Positions 61,889-64,000 of a DNA stretch of 64,000 bases are shown one piece after another. The position numbers and the translations under genes were made by a program. Under the pieces are notes generated by a model. That model saw only the letters and a list, made by a program, of their open reading frames with translations. It was not told the DNA's origin and did no database searches. Positions within the stretch are counted from its first letter, which is position 1; each line of letters starts with the position of its first letter. This DNA is from Tenacibaculum adriaticum. Lineage in GTDB: Bacteria; Bacteroidota; Bacteroidia; Flavobacteriales; Flavobacteriaceae. The DNA is taken from the NCBI RefSeq assembly GCF_008124875.1, contig NZ_VNIA01000001.1:304943-368942 (forward strand), given 5' to 3'.

Positions 61889-63224
61889 TCAATTTGGCTA
61901 TTGAAAAGTAGATTAAAATCCCAAAAATATCATTACTGGTTGTTATAAAAGGTCCTGTTGCAATTGCCGGATCGATTCCTCTTTTATTTAAAAACAGTGG
62001 AATAGAAGTTCCAATTAAGCCCGCAATAATAATAACAGAAAATAAGGATACAGATATTGCAAAAGCTAGTTTGATATTTTCTTTAGTTATCCAAATAAAA
62101 ATAAACAGAAAAATAGCTAAAAAAAAGCCATTTACCATTGCTAACGAAATCTCTTTAAGTAACCTTTTTAAAATACTCCCTTTTATACCATCATTAGCCA
62201 ATCCTTGTACTATGATTGCAGATGATTGCACTCCTACATTTCCTGCCATTGCGGCGATAAGAGGTGTAAACATAAATAAAACTGCATTTTTAGCCATAGC
62301 CCCCTCAAAAAGCCCCATAATACTAGCCGCACTTAACCCTCCTACTAAACCTAGAAACAACCAAGGTAAACGCGCTTTTGTAAGAACCAATATACTATCA
62401 TCTGCCTCTACATCTTGTGTAATACCCGCCGCTAACTGATAATCTTTATCTGCCTCTTCCTTAATAACTTCTACAATATCATCAATGGTAATTCGCCCCA
62501 CTAAAACCCCTAATTCATCAACTACAGGAATCGCTTCTAAATCGTATTTACGCATTACGTTTGCAACATCTTCTGCCGCATCATTTACGTTTACAAAATC
62601 TACATTAGGAATGTATACATCTGCAATTTTAGATCGCGTAGAGGCCATTAATAAATCTTTCAACGAAAGGCGTCCTTTTAGTTTTCCACCGTCATCAATT
62701 ACATAGATAGAATGTACTCGTGTTACTTCTTCTGCTTGAGCACGCATTTCTTTTACACAACGTAAAACCGTCCAATTTTCATTTACTTTTACCAGCTCTT
62801 TCGCCATTAACCCCCCTGCAGAATTTTCGTCATAACGTAGTAATTCTACAATTTCTTTGGCATGCTCTTCATCGTCTATCTCTTGCATTACTTCCTGCTT
62901 TCTTTCTTCAGGAAGTTCTGCAATTACATCAGCGGCATCATCAGTATCTAACTCATCAATTTCACTAGCAATTTCTTTAGCGGTAAGTTGTTCAAATATT
63001 TTTTCACGAACCTCATCATCTACATCTAATAAAACCTCAGCTGTTGTTTCACTATCTAACAAACGGATAATATAAACCGCTTCATCAAACGATAAATCGT
63101 CTAATACTTCAGCAATATCTGCATGGTGAACATCTAAAAATAATTCCGAAAGCGCTGTGTCTTTTTGATTACTAATAAGTTCTGAAACGTTCTCTAAAAG
63201 TTCTTTGGTAATATCAAATGCCAT
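61875..63224 (-). CDS. mgtE: Magnesium transporter MgtE
   Basis: 449 residues from ATG 63224; a TTG at 63233 is possible but less likely. The N-terminal helical superhelix domain (about 1-125) contains repeats such as [13 protein letters not shown], then two CBS motifs (125-255), the plug helix and five membrane segments. [23 protein letters not shown] contains the conserved pore region of the family. It overlaps the end of rsmA by 11 nt, so it is translationally coupled to it. Confidence 0.95.
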   Translation of the reverse strand: MAFDITKELLENVSELISNQKDTALSELFLDVHHADIAEVLDDLSFDEAVYIIRLLDSETTAEVLLDVDDEVREKIFEQLTAKEIASEIDELDTDDAADVIAELPEERKQEVMQEIDDEEHAKEIVELLRYDENSAGGLMAKELVKVNENWTVLRCVKEMRAQAEEVTRVHSIYVIDDGGKLKGRLSLKDLLMASTRSKIADVYIPNVDFVNVNDAAEDVANVMRKYDLEAIPVVDELGVLVGRITIDDIVEVIKEEADKDYQLAAGITQDVEADDSILVLTKARLPWLFLGLVGGLSAASIMGLFEGAMAKNAVLFMFTPLIAAMAGNVGVQSSAIIVQGLANDGIKGSILKRLLKEISLAMVNGFFLAIFLFIFIWITKENIKLAFAISVSLFSVIIIAGLIGTSIPLFLNKRGIDPAIATGPFITTSNDIFGILIYFSIAKLIIGF

Positions 63225-64000
63225 CGTTAGCAATTTTATCCGTCAATTCAATAAATTCTTGCACCGACAATTGTTCGGGACGCATTACAAAGATAGGGTC
63301 TTCTTTTAAAGTATCCGATAAGTTGAAAGATTTTAAGCTACTTCGTAACATTTTTCTTCGTTGATTAAAAGCTGTTTTTACCACACGGAAAAATAACTTT
63401 TCATCAACAGGAAGTGTATAATTCTCTTTTCTAATGAGTCGTATAACTCCGCTATCTACTTTTGGTGGCGGATTAAATACTGTTGGCGGAACTGTAAACA
63501 AATATTCTACATCGTAAAAAGCTTGCGTTAATACAGACAAAATTCCATATACCTTACTACCTGCTTTTTCAGCAATTCGTTGTGCCACTTCTTTTTGAAA
63601 CATACCAGAAAATTCTGGCACAAATTCACGATTTTCTATTGCTTTAAATACAATTTGGGTAGAGATGTTGTATGGAAAATTTCCAATAATAGCTACTTGT
63701 TTCCCAGGAAATACTTCTTGTAAATTCTGTTTTAAAAAATCACCTTCAATAATTTTAAATTTATCTGCGGATGTATCTAATTTAATATGCTCTACTGGAA
63801 ACGTTTCATGTAAATAAGCAACCGATTCTCTATCGAGTTCCATTACGGTAACTTTCGATTTTTTTTGTAATAAGTATTTAGTAAGCACACCCATTCCTGG
63901 ACCGATTTCTAATACATTATCATAACCTTTTTCAGTAAGCGAATCGGCTATTTTTTTTGCTACATTTTCATCAGTTAAAAAATGTTGGCCAAGATGTTTT
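63214..64000 (-). CDS. rsmA: 16S rRNA adenine dimethyltransferase, 5' end cut by window edge
   Basis: Dimethylates two adjacent adenines near the 3' end of 16S rRNA. The minus-strand frame is open to base 64000. The visible protein begins [18 protein letters not shown], then has SAM motif [11 protein letters not shown], acidic loop VMELDRE, catalytic NFPYNIS, and the C-terminal [12 protein letters not shown] typical of RsmA. Only about the first 5-15 residues seem missing. It is the upstream gene of an rsmA-mgtE pair. Confidence 0.95.
   Translation of the reverse strand, partial: KHLGQHFLTDENVAKKIADSLTEKGYDNVLEIGPGMGVLTKYLLQKKSKVTVMELDRESVAYLHETFPVEHIKLDTSADKFKIIEGDFLKQNLQEVFPGKQVAIIGNFPYNISTQIVFKAIENREFVPEFSGMFQKEVAQRIAEKAGSKVYGILSVLTQAFYDVEYLFTVPPTVFNPPPKVDSGVIRLIRKENYTLPVDEKLFFRVVKTAFNQRRKMLRSSLKSFNLSDTLKEDPIFVMRPEQLSVQEFIELTDKIANDGI

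Noticed and set aside
62071..63075. Four plus-strand frames of 72-122 codons
   Set aside because: Antisense to mgtE, whose domains are complete.

Overview
The window is chromosomal DNA from a member of the Bacteroidota, almost certainly a marine-type Flavobacteriaceae (Tenacibaculum/Polaribacter-like; the genus is a guess). The evidence is low GC, flavobacterial promoters (TTTG about 18 nt upstream of TAnnTTTG), gliding and type IX secretion (T9SS) genes (gldH, a sprE/porW-like gene), a T9SS C-terminal sorting domain, families largely restricted to this phylum (DUF2480, DUF3078, DUF4837, DUF5687, DUF6168, DUF6341 and DUF6427 type), and an F-type ATP synthase cluster that lacks atpD and atpC. 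I saw no rRNA, tRNA, insertion sequence, prophage or CRISPR array. The window is densely packed core genome with one large accessory-like gene, a giant chitinase.

Layout. 1-9.5 kb is mostly minus strand: homogentisate dioxygenase (cut by the left edge), a ferredoxin/ferredoxin reductase pair, an Mrp/Nfu Fe-S pair, a lone sterol-desaturase-family gene (+), an operon of a small membrane protein, trmB, a LysE-type protein and an alkyltransferase-like protein, then upp with a membrane protein and an alpha/beta hydrolase. 9.5-16.5 kb holds brnQ, hflX, a CNNM/CBS protein, a DUF3078 barrel, the sufE-sufT-DUF2480 operon and a PfkB-type kinase. 16.6-29.7 kb holds a 632-residue amidophosphoribosyltransferase, a YfcC-type transporter, glpQ, a ClC channel, aspS, a HopJ-like gene, an alanine/sodium symporter, pheS with a small partner gene, and gdhA.

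29.9-38.7 kb is one long plus-strand run: ricT-like, gldH, PBP1A, scoA, scoB, xth, a LysM lytic transglycosylase and a DUF4837 lipoprotein. 38.7-46.5 kb is the most distinctive part. A LytS/LytTR two-component pair is divergent from a 1911-residue secreted chitinase with three GH18 catalytic domains, three chitin-binding modules, five Ig-like linkers and a T9SS sorting tail. 46.8-57.6 kb holds an ABC exporter pair, sprE/porW-like, a bactofilin, AtpZ, a DUF6168-type protein and atpB-E-F-H-A-G. The end holds dxs, rsmI, a PaaE-like reductase, a LysE-type exporter, mgtE and rsmA (cut by the right edge).

Themes. Gliding/T9SS components (GldH, SprE) lie in the same window as a T9SS cargo (the chitinase), and sprE sits directly upstream of the ATP synthase genes. 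Fe-S assembly recurs (Mrp, Nfu, SufE, SufT). Several genes place a good TAnnTTTG element only 4-6 nt before the start codon, predicting leaderless mRNAs. Strong hairpins sit just after atpE and atpA, the two multi-copy subunits encoded here, and a terminator/anti-terminator-like leader precedes ricT.
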